This document shows positions 1-8,918 of a stretch of DNA of 12,513 nt, piece after piece. The stretch is from Dokdonella sp. Lineage in GTDB: Bacteria; Pseudomonadota; Gammaproteobacteria; Xanthomonadales; Rhodanobacteraceae. The notes below the pieces were generated by a model. The model worked only from the letters and a program-made list of their open reading frames with translations, did not search any database and had not been told where the DNA came from. Within the stretch, counting starts at the first letter, position 1. Every line of letters begins with the position of its first letter. The stretch lies in the NCBI GenBank assembly GCA_030150315.1, contig JASLGB010000095.1, positions 1 through 12,513 of the forward strand. Direction: 5' to 3'. Both the position numbers and the translations under genes were made by a program.

Positions 1-441
1 CAGTGGCGCGGCATCGGCTATCGCGCCGGCAGCCGTCTGTTCGTCAGCAGCATCGACGAAATCAGCGAACTGCTGGCGGTGCCCGCGCTGACGCCGGTGC
101 CCGGCACCCAGCCGTGGCTGCTCGGCATCGCCAACGTGCGCGGCAATCTGGTGCCGGTCGTGGATCTCAACGAATTCATCACGGGTGCACGCAGCGTGGT
201 CGGCGAGACGACCCGCGTACTGGTCGTGCGCCAGCCCGGCGGCAACGTCGGGCTGCTGGTCGACGAAGTGCTTGGCCAGCGCAGTTTTTCCAGCGAACAG
301 ATCGACGCGGCGATTGGCGAGGAAGATCCGCGCCACGCGCGCTTCGTCGGCGAGAACGTGCAGCTGGGGGAAGTTCTTTGGGGGTTGTTCAGCATGGCCG
401 AGCTGGTGCGGGCAACAGAATTCCAGCAGGCAGCGGCATGA
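1..441 (+). CDS. pilI: PilI-type CheW adaptor of the Pil-Chp system (5' end missing)
   Basis: This is the last 146 codons of an open frame that enters from the left edge and stops at TGA 439-441. The protein is a CheW-like coupling domain: a segment reading SIDEISELLAVPALTPVPG is followed by the typical WLLGIANVRGNLVPVVDL core, then VVRQPGGNVGLLVDEVLGQ and a C-terminal helix. CheW-family adaptors sit in the cytoplasm and link a chemoreceptor to its CheA-type kinase. The assignment to PilI rests on the domain plus its place directly before pilJ; PilI is the adaptor known to couple PilJ to ChpA/PilL. The gap to pilJ is 40 nt, so the two are almost certainly co-transcribed. The true start, and presumably pilG/pilH, lie upstream of the window. 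A GTG at 79 could be read as a start but falls inside the conserved domain, so it is not the real one. Confidence 0.9.
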   Translation, partial: QWRGIGYRAGSRLFVSSIDEISELLAVPALTPVPGTQPWLLGIANVRGNLVPVVDLNEFITGARSVVGETTRVLVVRQPGGNVGLLVDEVLGQRSFSSEQIDAAIGEEDPRHARFVGENVQLGEVLWGLFSMAELVRATEFQQAAA

Positions 442-469
442 TCGGGTTGTGGCGGCAATTGCAGAAGGT

Positions 470-475
470 AGGGGG
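470..475 (+). promoter_or_regulatory. Ribosome binding site supporting the GTG start of pilJ
   Basis: A purine run AGGGGG lies 6 nt before the GTG at 482. It supports the GTG, rather than any later ATG, as the pilJ start. A start here leaves a short cytoplasmic N-tail of about 16 residues before the first membrane segment. Confidence 0.6.
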
Positions 476-481
476 TGAAGT

Positions 482-2518
482 GTGAGTACTACGTCCGGAG
501 CGCTTGCGCGCGAACGCAGCGGCGGTGCGAATACCGTCCTGTTCGTCCTGCTCGGATTCCTGTTCCTGTTCGCCATCGTGGACTTCGTCTACCTGTACAT
601 CGCCGGCAGCGATGACCGGAAGGCGACCGCCCTCACGACACAGATCCAGGTTTCCTCGCAGCAGCTCGCCAAGTACGCCGCGGAAGCGGCGGCCGGCAAT
701 GAACTCGCCCTGCAGGAGCTGGAGAGCACCCGCGCCAACATCGACACCTACGTCAAGGCGTTGAATGCGGGTGACCCCAAGACCGGCATGCCTCCCTACG
801 CTGAAAAGCCGGGCGTGAAGGGCGAGCTGCAGCAGCTCAATCGCGCCTGGACCCAGCTGCAGGGCAGCGCGAAGAAGATTCTCGACAACAAGGAAGTGGT
901 GCTGGCGGCGGTTTCCAACGCGAAGGACTTCACCGAAAAGCTGTCCGGCCTCAACGCGCGCATGAGCGAAGTCGTCAATATCCTGACCGACCGCAACGCC
1001 AGCGCGTCGCAGGTCTACATCGCCTCGCGCCAGATGCAGCTGGCCGACCGCATGGGCGGCCGCGTCGGCCGCATCCTTGCCGGTGGCGCCGACACGCAGA
1101 GCTCGGCCGCCGGCCTGGAGCGTGACGCGCGCCTGTACCAGACGGTCGTGACCGGTCTGCTCGAGGGCGCGTCGGAGCTCAACATCCGTCCGCTCGACAA
1201 CGCCAACGCCAAGCAGATCGTCGGCGACGTGGCGCAGCAGTGGAAAGAGGCCGATGCCTCGATCCGCACCATCCTCGATGCCGCCACCGGTCTCGAGGAC
1301 GCCAAGGGCGCCGCCGACGCGGTGTTCAACGACAGCCAGAGCGTGCTGCTGTACGCCTTCAGCGTGGCCCAGCGCATCGAGCAGCTGCCGCGCACCGACG
1401 TCATGCGCAGCCCGTTGTGGGGCGCCATCGCGGCCGCCGGCGCGCTGCTGCTGCTGCTCGTCCTCGGCTTCAACATGGTTCGCGACCAGCAGCGCCGCTA
1501 CCAGCAGACGATGGAACTCAACCAGCGAAACCAGGACGCTATTCTGCGCCTGCTGGACGAGATGGGCTCGCTCGCCGAAGGTGACCTCACGGTCAAGGCC
1601 ACGGTCACCGAGGACATCACCGGCGCGATCGCCGACTCCGTCAACTTCGCGGTCGAAGCGCTGCGCAGCCTGGTGACGACGATCAACGAAACCGCCGTGC
1701 AGGTGTCCACCGCCGCGCAGGAAACGCAGTCCACCGCAATGCATCTGGCCGACGCGGCCGAGCATCAGGCGCGCCAGATCGGTTCCGCTTCCAGCGCGAT
1801 CACCGAAATGGCCGGCTCCATCGATACGGTGTCGCAGAACTCCGGCGAGAGCGCGGACGTGGCGCAGCGCTCGGTGCAGATCGCGACCAACGGTGCCGCG
1901 GTCGTGCGGCAGACGATTGCCGGCATGGACTCGATTCGCGACCAGATCCAGGAAACCTCCAAGCGAATCAAGCGCCTCGGCGAGTCCTCGCAGGAGATCG
2001 GCTCGATCGTCGAACTCATCAACGACATCGCCGAACAGACCAACATCCTCGCCTTGAACGCGGCGATCCAGGCGGCCTCCGCCGGCGAAGCGGGCCGCGG
2101 CTTCGCGGTCGTTGCCGACGAAGTGCAGCGACTGGCCGAGCGCGCGTCCGGCGCGACCAAGCGAATCGAAACGCTGGTGCAGACGATTCAGTCCGATACC
2201 AACGAGGCGGTCAGCTCGATGGAGCAGACCACCGCCGAGGTCGTCTCCGGTGCGCGACTGGCCGAGGACGCCGGTCATGCGCTGGGCGAGATCGAAACGG
2301 TTTCGCGCGACCTTGCCGACCTCATCAAGAACATCTCCGGCTCCGCGCGCCAGCAGTCCGCCGCGGCGACGAACATCTCCTCGACGATGAGCGTCATCCG
2401 CGAGATCACCTCTCAGACCTCGGTCGGTGCAAGCCAGACCGCCGAGTCGATCGGCAATCTCGCGCAGCTCGCTTCCGACCTGCGCCGCTCGGTCGCGGAC
2501 TTCAAGCTTCCCGGATGA
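482..2518 (+). CDS. pilJ: PilJ-type methyl-accepting chemotaxis receptor for type IV pili
   Basis: The 678-residue product is close to the length I recall for PilJ of Pseudomonas (about 680). Translation starts at GTG 482. Residues about 17-39 form a membrane segment (VLFVLLGFLFLFAIVDFVYLY). Residues about 40-311 form the periplasmic, mostly helical PilJ-type sensor. Residues about 312-333 form the second membrane segment (LWGAIAAAGALLLLLVLGF). A HAMP-like linker with GDLTVKATVTEDITG follows, then a long cytoplasmic coiled coil. The signalling tip is at about 515-555, with QTNILALNAAIQAASAGEAG and GRGFAVVADEVQRLAE. The receptor is expected to form inner-membrane arrays at the pole, to bind PilI/ChpC and ChpA, and to be reversibly methylated. 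There is no C-terminal NWETF-like tether; the protein ends DFKLPG. Its stop codon overlaps the next small frame by ATGA. Assignment as PilJ is firm from the domains and neighbours. Confidence 0.95.
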   Translation: MSTTSGALARERSGGANTVLFVLLGFLFLFAIVDFVYLYIAGSDDRKATALTTQIQVSSQQLAKYAAEAAAGNELALQELESTRANIDTYVKALNAGDPKTGMPPYAEKPGVKGELQQLNRAWTQLQGSAKKILDNKEVVLAAVSNAKDFTEKLSGLNARMSEVVNILTDRNASASQVYIASRQMQLADRMGGRVGRILAGGADTQSSAAGLERDARLYQTVVTGLLEGASELNIRPLDNANAKQIVGDVAQQWKEADASIRTILDAATGLEDAKGAADAVFNDSQSVLLYAFSVAQRIEQLPRTDVMRSPLWGAIAAAGALLLLLVLGFNMVRDQQRRYQQTMELNQRNQDAILRLLDEMGSLAEGDLTVKATVTEDITGAIADSVNFAVEALRSLVTTINETAVQVSTAAQETQSTAMHLADAAEHQARQIGSASSAITEMAGSIDTVSQNSGESADVAQRSVQIATNGAAVVRQTIAGMDSIRDQIQETSKRIKRLGESSQEIGSIVELINDIAEQTNILALNAAIQAASAGEAGRGFAVVADEVQRLAERASGATKRIETLVQTIQSDTNEAVSSMEQTTAEVVSGARLAEDAGHALGEIETVSRDLADLIKNISGSARQQSAAATNISSTMSVIREITSQTSVGASQTAESIGNLAQLASDLRRSVADFKLPG

Positions 2519-2625
2519 GCAATGACGTGATGAACACGATCCGCTCCAACCGGAACTCGCATGCCGACGCGGTGGAAACCGTCGTCGGGTCGCGTGCACT
2601 CGACCCGTGGGGGGCGGCTCGATGA
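2515..2625 (+). CDS. Small 36-residue open frame coupled to pilJ and pilL
   Basis: ATG 2515 overlaps the pilJ stop (ATGA, 2515-2518), and the frame's own TGA 2623-2625 overlaps the preferred ATG of the kinase gene (ATGA, 2622-2625). The predicted peptide has 36 residues, begins MSNDVMNTIR and ends ALDPWGAAR. It has no membrane segment, no cysteine and no domain I recognise. Of its 35 sense codons after the ATG, 28 end in G or C, which fits the local coding style but proves little in GC-rich DNA. There is no good ribosome binding site before it, so it would depend on ribosomes finishing pilJ. Its last codons contain the GTGGGGGGCGG run that probably serves as ribosome binding site for the kinase gene. 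It may be a genuine small protein, a coupling leader whose translation matters more than its product, or simply the intergenic spacer. P. aeruginosa has pilK, a CheR-type methyltransferase, at this position; nothing here resembles one. Confidence 0.35.
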   Translation: MSNDVMNTIRSNRNSHADAVETVVGSRALDPWGAAR

Positions 2626-5600
2626 AATTTCACTCCGAAGGGGAATTCACCGCGCTGAACTGGGTCAAGCCTGCGCTTGACGCCACCACGACGCTGGCGC
2701 GGGAAGCGCTGGAACAATACGTCGAGGCGCCGGAAACGCTCGCCCCGATGCGCGAATGCGTCGCCCATCTGCATCAGGTGCAGGGCACGCTGCGCATGGT
2801 GGAGCTGTACGGCGCGGCGATGGTGGTCGAGAACATGGAACGCCTCGCCGAAGGCCTCGTCGACGGTTCCGTGCGCCAGCGTGAAGAAGCCTATTCCGTG
2901 CTGATGCGCGGCATGGTGCAGCTGCCGGACTATCTCGAACGCCTGCAAAGCGGCCACAAGGACATCCCGATCGTCCTGTTGCCGCTGCTGAACGATCTGC
3001 GCGCCTGTCGCGGCGAAGGCCTGCTGAGCGAGTCGGCGCTGTTCTCGCCGGATCTCGCCGCCGCGCTGCCGGGTTCGGCTGCCGGCGCGCCGCAGGCACT
3101 GGCCGCCGCCGAGCGCCGCACCCAGGCCCTGCGCCTGCGGCTGGCCTATCAGGCGGCCCTGCTCAAATGGTTCCGCGACGAAGGCGCCGGCGAGCATCTC
3201 GACCGCATGATCGACGTCCTCGACCGCCTGCGCCGGATCTCGCACGACGAGAACGCGCGACGCCTGTGGTGGGTGGCTGCCGGCACGATCGAGGCCGTGC
3301 GTGATGGCGGCATCGCTTCCAGCGTTGCGGTGAAGCTGCTGTTCGGTCGCGTCGATCGCGAAATCAACCGCTTCGCCGCCGAAGGCGACGACGGTTTCGC
3401 CGCAGCGCCGCCGCGCGAGCTGACCAAGAACCTGCTGTACTACATCGCGCATTCCTCCAGCGACGGCGCGGGCATGCGCGGTCCGCGCTGCAGCGAGCTG
3501 ATCCGCCAATACCGCCTCGACCTGCTGCTGCCGACCGACGTCGAGCTGCAGCATGCGCAGGGCTCGATGACCGGCCGCAACAAGAACCTGCTCGGCACGG
3601 TGTCTTCGGCGATCAAGGAAGACCTGCTGCGCGTGAAGGAAGCGCTGGACATCTTCCTGCGCAGCCACAGCGGCGATCCGGCCGAACTGGCCGCGCAGGG
3701 CGAAATGCTGCGTCGCGTCGGTGACACCTTGGGCATGCTCGGACTCGGCGTGCCGCGCCGCGTCGTCGAGGAGCAGCGCAAGGTGCTCGAGGAAATGACG
3801 CTGAGCCAGCGTCCGGTCGACGAGGGAGCGCTGCTGGACGTGGCCGGCGCGCTGCTCTACGTCGAAGCCTCGCTCGACGACCATATCGAACGCCTCGGCG
3901 ATGCCGACACCGACGGTTCCGGCGAAAGCGAAGGACTGGACCTGCCGCAGGCCGAAGTGCGGCGCATTCTCGATGCGCTGATGCGCGAGTCGGCGGTCAA
4001 CATCGTCCAGGCCAAGCAGGACATCATCGCGTTCATCGAGTCGCCGTGGGATCACGCCCGCGTCAGCCAGATTCCGCACCTGCTCGAGGAAATCGCCGGC
4101 GCCCTGCGCATGCTGACGCTGCCGGACGCGGCCGAGCTGATGGCCGCTCTCGTGCGCTTCGTCGAAGTGGAGCTGCTGGCGCATCGCCGCATCCCGACCG
4201 CCGAGCAGATGGACAAGCTTGCCGATGCGTTCGCCGCGATCGAGTACTACCTCGAGGCCACGCGTGAGCAGCGCCGTCATCGCGATCGCATCCTGGACAT
4301 CGCCCGCGACAGCCTGCAGGCGCTCGGCTACTGGCCGCTGGCCAATGCGCCGGCCAAGCCGCAGTCGGAGGCGCCGATCGCGTTCGCCGACGTGCGCCCG
4401 CCAATGCCGGAGCCGGACGCTTCGGATGCGCCGACACGCACGGAAGCGATTTCGCATCTGCAGGTGCTGCCCGGCAGCGACCTGCACGATCTGGTCGTCG
4501 GCGATACCGTGTCGATCGAGGCACCGCAGCACGAAGTCGCGGGCCTGCGCTTCGCCGAAACCGGCGACGCGGACGGTGCCGCTTCCGCCGCGACCGAGCA
4601 GTGGATCGAGGTCGAGGAGGAGGTCGAGGAAGAAGTTCCGGCCGACGATTCGTTCCTGCCCGGCTTCCAGGCCGCGGCCGGCGAGGAGATCGACGACAGC
4701 ATCCGCGAGATCTTCACCGAGGAAGTCGAGGAAGAAGTCGCCAGCCTGCGCGAGCAGATGCCGGCGTGGAAGCGCGACATCGAAAACCTCGATCACCTCA
4801 AGTCCGTGCGGCGCTCGTTCCACACCTTGAAGGGTTCGGGCCGTCTGGTCGGCGCGCGCGCGCTGGGCGAGTTCAGCTGGAAGATCGAAAGCCTGCTCAA
4901 CCGCGTGCTCGACGGCACCTCGCGTGCCGACAACAACACTGTCGAGCTGGTCGACGAAGCCGTTGCCGTGGTCCCGGCCTTCCTCGCCGCGTTGCGCGGG
5001 GAGCAGGTCGGCTCGGCGCGTGCCGATGCGATTGCCGACGTCGCCGAGCGACTCATCGCCGGTGAATCGGCGACGTTGCCGCCGGCCACTGCACAGACCC
5101 GCATCGTGCGCCGCAAGGTGCGTCGCCTCGTTCCGGCGCCGGCTGCGTCCACGGGCGGCCTGCCCGAGATGTCCGCACCGGTGGGCGAAGCTGAAGTCCG
5201 CAGCCAGCCGGCGCACATCGATCCGGTGCTGTTCGACATCCTGCAAAGCGAAGTCGCGGCGCACCTGGGTGCGATCGAAGACTATCTCGCGCGCTGCGAA
5301 AACTATCCGGTGCTCGCCAGCGAGCCGCTGACGCGTGCCGTGCATACGCTCAATGGCGCGATCGCGATGGTCGAGATTCCGGCCATCGGCAATGTGCTTT
5401 CGCCGCTGGAGCAATACGTCAACCGCTTGCGCTCCGCCGCCGTGGCCCCCGAAGCCGAAGGCCTGGTTGCGCTGCGCGAAACCGTTTCGCTGACGCGCGA
5501 CGTCATGGCGCGCCTGTCCGCTGGCGAGACCGATCTGCCGGCTTCTTCCGAGCTGGCGTCACGCATCCTGGCGCTGCGCGACTCGCTGCCGGAACCGGAA

Positions 5601-8600
5601 GCCCCGCACGTCTACGACTTCAGCGCCGACCTGCCCGAGCCGGAAGAATCCGAAGCCGCCCAGCCGGAGGTCGAGCCGCTGGCGATCGACACGTCGTCGC
5701 TGTCGTCGGTCGACCTGGTCGACGACGCGGCCGAGCCGGATTTCGACACCATCCTGCGCGAGATCGAAGCCGAGCGCAGGGACGGCGAGCTGACGGATAT
5801 TCCGCTCGGCAACCCGCGCACCGACTTCCTGGCCGAGACGCCGGTCGGTGACGAAGCCGATGGCGGCATCGATATCGATCTGGACGAGATCTCGCTGATG
5901 ATGGAGGGCGACACGCTCTCCGATTCGACCTTCGCGGTCAGCAGCGACTTCACCCTGCCGATGGATGAAGCGCTCGAGGACTCCACTGACGAGCCGCTCG
6001 ACGCGTCCGGCCTGCACGATGCCTTCGTGCTCGAGGAATCGAACCTGACGGAGATCGACCTCGACGGCATCGAAACGATCGAGCTGGAAGACTTCCCGCC
6101 GACCGAACCGCTGGACGAGGCACCGGCTGCAGCCGCAGCGTTCATCCACGAAACGCCGGTTGTGCACGAGACGCCGGTCGAAACCGAGATCGTTCCGGAG
6201 TGGCGCTCCGCGGCGCCCGAATCGATCGAGTTCGAGACACCTTCGCCGGCCGCGTTTGTCGACGCCACCGCGGAAGATGCGCCGGCGGAAGCCGAGGTCG
6301 AGCCCGAGCCGCAGCCGACGGAAACCGCGTTCGTCGCGGACGTGGCGGACACGCCGGACACGCCGACGGCAGACAGCACGCAGCCGCAGGAGGCGGCGCA
6401 GGAACCTGCGGTTGCATCGGTGCCGATGACACTGTCAGGCGCGCCGGCTCCGGAACTAGCCGACGACGTGCATCCGGAAGGACGCCTCGACGCGGACGAC
6501 ATCGACGCCGACCTGCTCGACATCTTCGTGCAGGAAGGGCGTGACATCCTCGATCAGGCTGACGCGCTGGTCGCGCAATTGCGCGCGATGCCGCACGAGC
6601 GTGCCGCGATCAGCGGCCTGCAGCGCGAGCTGCACACGCTCAAGGGCGGCGCGCGCATGGCCGGACTGGCGCCGATCGGCGACCTCAGCCACGCGATGGA
6701 GTCGCTGGTCGACGCCCTGGCCGAAGGACGCCACGTTGTCGATCGCACCGCGGTGGAAGCACTCGAGCGCGGCTTCGATCGTCTGCACGGACTCGTGCAG
6801 CGCATCTCGCAGCGCCGCGCGATTGCGATGCCGGTGCGCGCCATCCACTGGTTCGAGAGCCTGGTGGCGGGCAATCCCGAGCTTGCCTCGCAGCCGCTCG
6901 CAGCAGCGGTCGAAACAGTCGCCGAGCCGCACGATGCATCCGTGTCGGAGCCGGCCGTCGTGGCCAAAGCGCCAGCCGAGCCGATCGAGGCGAAGGCTGC
7001 ACGGCCGGCGCCGCGTCATCTCGGCGGTGCCGACGACGATTCGGCGCATGCGGGCCCGGACATCATCCGCGTGCGTTCGGATCTGCTCGACACGCTGGTC
7101 AACGCGGCCGGCGAAGTGTCGATCTACCGCTCGCGCCTCGAACAGCAGGTTGCGACCTTCCGCTTCAACCTGGTCGAACTCGACCAGACCGTTTCCCGTC
7201 TGCGCGACCAGTTGCGCAAGCTGGAGATCGAAACCGAAGCGCAGATCATCGCGCGCTACCAGCGCGAGCAGCACGATACCGGCCATGGCGTGTTCGATCC
7301 GCTGGAACTGGACCGCTTCTCGCAGTTGCAGCAGCTGTCGCGCGCGCTGAGCGAGTCGGTGTCCGACCTTGTGTCGATCCAGGGCATCCTCGACGACCAG
7401 ACGCGCCAGTCGGAAACGCTGCTGCTACAGCAGTCGCGTGTGAACTCCGAGCTGCAGGAAGGCCTCATGCGCACGCGCATGGTGCCGTTCGATTCGCTGG
7501 TTCCCAACCTGCGCCGCACCTTGCGCCAGGCCGCGCAGGAAACCGGCCGTCGCGTGCAGCTGAAGGTGGAAGGCACGCAGGGCGAAATGGATCGCAACCT
7601 GCTCGAGCGCATGAAAGCACCGCTCGAGCACATGCTGCGCAACGCGCTCGCGCACGGCATCGAGACGCCCGAGGAGCGGTTGGCCAAGGGCAAGTCGGCC
7701 GAAGGCACGGTCGACATCGCGCTCAGCCGCGAGTCGACGGAAGTCGTGCTGCGCGTGGCCGACGACGGCCGCGGCATGGACCGTGACGCGATCCGCCGCA
7801 AGGCGATCGACCGTGGCCTGCTGCGCGCCGATGCGACGCCTTCGGATCGCGACCTGTATGCGTTCGTGCTCGAGAGCGGTTTCTCGACGGCCAGCGAGGT
7901 CACCCAGCTGTCCGGCCGCGGCGTCGGCATGGACGTGGTCCACAACGAGATCAAGCAGCTTGGCGGCTCGCTGGCGATCGACTCGACGCCCGGTCGCGGC
8001 ACCGCGTTCACGGTGCGCCTGCCGTTCACGCTGGCGGTCACGCAGGCCATCCTCGTCAAGCTCGGCGAGGTCAGCTACGCGATCCCGATGTCGTCGGTGC
8101 AGGGCGTCGCGCGCATCTCGCAAGACGACCTCGACAATCGACTCGCCGCCGGTGACCTGAAGCACAACTACGCCGGCGAGGAATACACGATCTACGACCT
8201 CGCGCACCTGCTCGGCCAGCCGCGCGTGCGCAATACCGACGAGGCGCAGGTGCCGTTGCTGATGGCACGCAGCGGCGACATGCGCTCCGCCGTGCGCATC
8301 GATGGCGTGGTCGGTTCGCGCGAAATCGTGGTCAAGTCGGTCGGCCCGCAGCTCAGCTCGATCCCCGGCATCTTCGGCGCGACGATCATGGGCGACGGTG
8401 CGGTCGTGATCATTCTCGACCTCGCCCCGCTGGTCCGCCACGTCGCCATGCTGCGCGAGCGCATCGAGGTGGAAGGCGCCAGCCATGCACCGGCATGGAT
8501 GCGCGGCGACATCGAGCATGCGCAAGATCACCGCCAGAAGCCGCTGGTCATGGTGGTGGACGACTCGATCACCATGCGCAAGGTCACCTCGCGCGTGCTG

Positions 8601-8918
8601 GAACGTGCCGACATGGACGTGATCACCGCGAAGGACGGCCTGGACGCGCTCGAGAAGCTGCAGGAAAGCGTGCCAGACCTGATGCTGCTCGACATCGAGA
8701 TGCCGCGCATGGACGGCTACGAGCTGGCCACCTACATGCGCAACGATGCGCGCACGAAGGGCGTGCCGATCATCATGATCACCTCCCGCACCGGCGAGAA
8801 ACATCGCCAGCGCGCGCTGGAAATCGGCGTCGAGCGTTATCTGGGCAAGCCCTACCAGGAAGAAGAACTGTTGCGCCAGGTCCACGAAATCCTGAGGCAG
8901 GACAATGCCCGCCACTGA
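2622..8918 (+). CDS. pilL: ChpA/PilL hybrid CheA-type histidine kinase with multiple Hpt domains
   Basis: This 2098-residue protein is the central kinase of the Pil-Chp system (PilL in Xanthomonas/Xylella usage, ChpA in Pseudomonas). I chose ATG 2622 because it follows GTGGGGGGCGG and overlaps the preceding stop; GTG 2607, five codons earlier, is the alternative. In order: an N-terminal Hpt-like bundle with HQVQG (His51); three further bundle-like segments lacking His in the expected place (Trp217, Arg364, Glu489); a canonical Hpt with HTLKG (His734); one with HTLNG (His908); an acidic linker (about 985-1290); a canonical Hpt with HTLKG (His1338); a CheA dimerisation segment (about 1480-1620); an ATPase with N-box Asn1674, DDGRGMD at 1714-1720 and GRGVGMD at 1765-1771; a CheW-like domain (about 1801-1946); and a receiver with Asp1980/Asp1981, phospho-acceptor Asp2024, Thr2054 and Lys2076. 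All catalytic boxes look intact. It should autophosphorylate an Hpt histidine under PilJ control and pass phosphate to its own receiver and to PilG/PilH-type receivers. P. aeruginosa ChpA is longer, about 2470 residues. Confidence 0.95.
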   Translation: MKFHSEGEFTALNWVKPALDATTTLAREALEQYVEAPETLAPMRECVAHLHQVQGTLRMVELYGAAMVVENMERLAEGLVDGSVRQREEAYSVLMRGMVQLPDYLERLQSGHKDIPIVLLPLLNDLRACRGEGLLSESALFSPDLAAALPGSAAGAPQALAAAERRTQALRLRLAYQAALLKWFRDEGAGEHLDRMIDVLDRLRRISHDENARRLWWVAAGTIEAVRDGGIASSVAVKLLFGRVDREINRFAAEGDDGFAAAPPRELTKNLLYYIAHSSSDGAGMRGPRCSELIRQYRLDLLLPTDVELQHAQGSMTGRNKNLLGTVSSAIKEDLLRVKEALDIFLRSHSGDPAELAAQGEMLRRVGDTLGMLGLGVPRRVVEEQRKVLEEMTLSQRPVDEGALLDVAGALLYVEASLDDHIERLGDADTDGSGESEGLDLPQAEVRRILDALMRESAVNIVQAKQDIIAFIESPWDHARVSQIPHLLEEIAGALRMLTLPDAAELMAALVRFVEVELLAHRRIPTAEQMDKLADAFAAIEYYLEATREQRRHRDRILDIARDSLQALGYWPLANAPAKPQSEAPIAFADVRPPMPEPDASDAPTRTEAISHLQVLPGSDLHDLVVGDTVSIEAPQHEVAGLRFAETGDADGAASAATEQWIEVEEEVEEEVPADDSFLPGFQAAAGEEIDDSIREIFTEEVEEEVASLREQMPAWKRDIENLDHLKSVRRSFHTLKGSGRLVGARALGEFSWKIESLLNRVLDGTSRADNNTVELVDEAVAVVPAFLAALRGEQVGSARADAIADVAERLIAGESATLPPATAQTRIVRRKVRRLVPAPAASTGGLPEMSAPVGEAEVRSQPAHIDPVLFDILQSEVAAHLGAIEDYLARCENYPVLASEPLTRAVHTLNGAIAMVEIPAIGNVLSPLEQYVNRLRSAAVAPEAEGLVALRETVSLTRDVMARLSAGETDLPASSELASRILALRDSLPEPEAPHVYDFSADLPEPEESEAAQPEVEPLAIDTSSLSSVDLVDDAAEPDFDTILREIEAERRDGELTDIPLGNPRTDFLAETPVGDEADGGIDIDLDEISLMMEGDTLSDSTFAVSSDFTLPMDEALEDSTDEPLDASGLHDAFVLEESNLTEIDLDGIETIELEDFPPTEPLDEAPAAAAAFIHETPVVHETPVETEIVPEWRSAAPESIEFETPSPAAFVDATAEDAPAEAEVEPEPQPTETAFVADVADTPDTPTADSTQPQEAAQEPAVASVPMTLSGAPAPELADDVHPEGRLDADDIDADLLDIFVQEGRDILDQADALVAQLRAMPHERAAISGLQRELHTLKGGARMAGLAPIGDLSHAMESLVDALAEGRHVVDRTAVEALERGFDRLHGLVQRISQRRAIAMPVRAIHWFESLVAGNPELASQPLAAAVETVAEPHDASVSEPAVVAKAPAEPIEAKAARPAPRHLGGADDDSAHAGPDIIRVRSDLLDTLVNAAGEVSIYRSRLEQQVATFRFNLVELDQTVSRLRDQLRKLEIETEAQIIARYQREQHDTGHGVFDPLELDRFSQLQQLSRALSESVSDLVSIQGILDDQTRQSETLLLQQSRVNSELQEGLMRTRMVPFDSLVPNLRRTLRQAAQETGRRVQLKVEGTQGEMDRNLLERMKAPLEHMLRNALAHGIETPEERLAKGKSAEGTVDIALSRESTEVVLRVADDGRGMDRDAIRRKAIDRGLLRADATPSDRDLYAFVLESGFSTASEVTQLSGRGVGMDVVHNEIKQLGGSLAIDSTPGRGTAFTVRLPFTLAVTQAILVKLGEVSYAIPMSSVQGVARISQDDLDNRLAAGDLKHNYAGEEYTIYDLAHLLGQPRVRNTDEAQVPLLMARSGDMRSAVRIDGVVGSREIVVKSVGPQLSSIPGIFGATIMGDGAVVIILDLAPLVRHVAMLRERIEVEGASHAPAWMRGDIEHAQDHRQKPLVMVVDDSITMRKVTSRVLERADMDVITAKDGLDALEKLQESVPDLMLLDIEMPRMDGYELATYMRNDARTKGVPIIMITSRTGEKHRQRALEIGVERYLGKPYQEEELLRQVHEILRQDNARH

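Noticed and set aside
389..2599. 736-codon open frame on the - strand opposite pilJ
   Set aside because: It is antisense to the well-supported receptor gene and its translation is low-complexity Arg/Gly/Leu/Asp-rich without recognisable motifs.
4605..4641. GAGGTCGAGGAGGAGGTCGAGG-like purine repeat
   Set aside because: It encodes the EVEEEVEEEV acidic run of a ChpA linker; there is no sign of a separate DNA-level function.
2502..5414. 970-codon open frame on the - strand opposite pilL
   Set aside because: It lies fully antisense to clear kinase coding sequence; its translation is Arg/His/Gln/Ala-rich with no domain, typical of the reverse strand of GC-rich genes.
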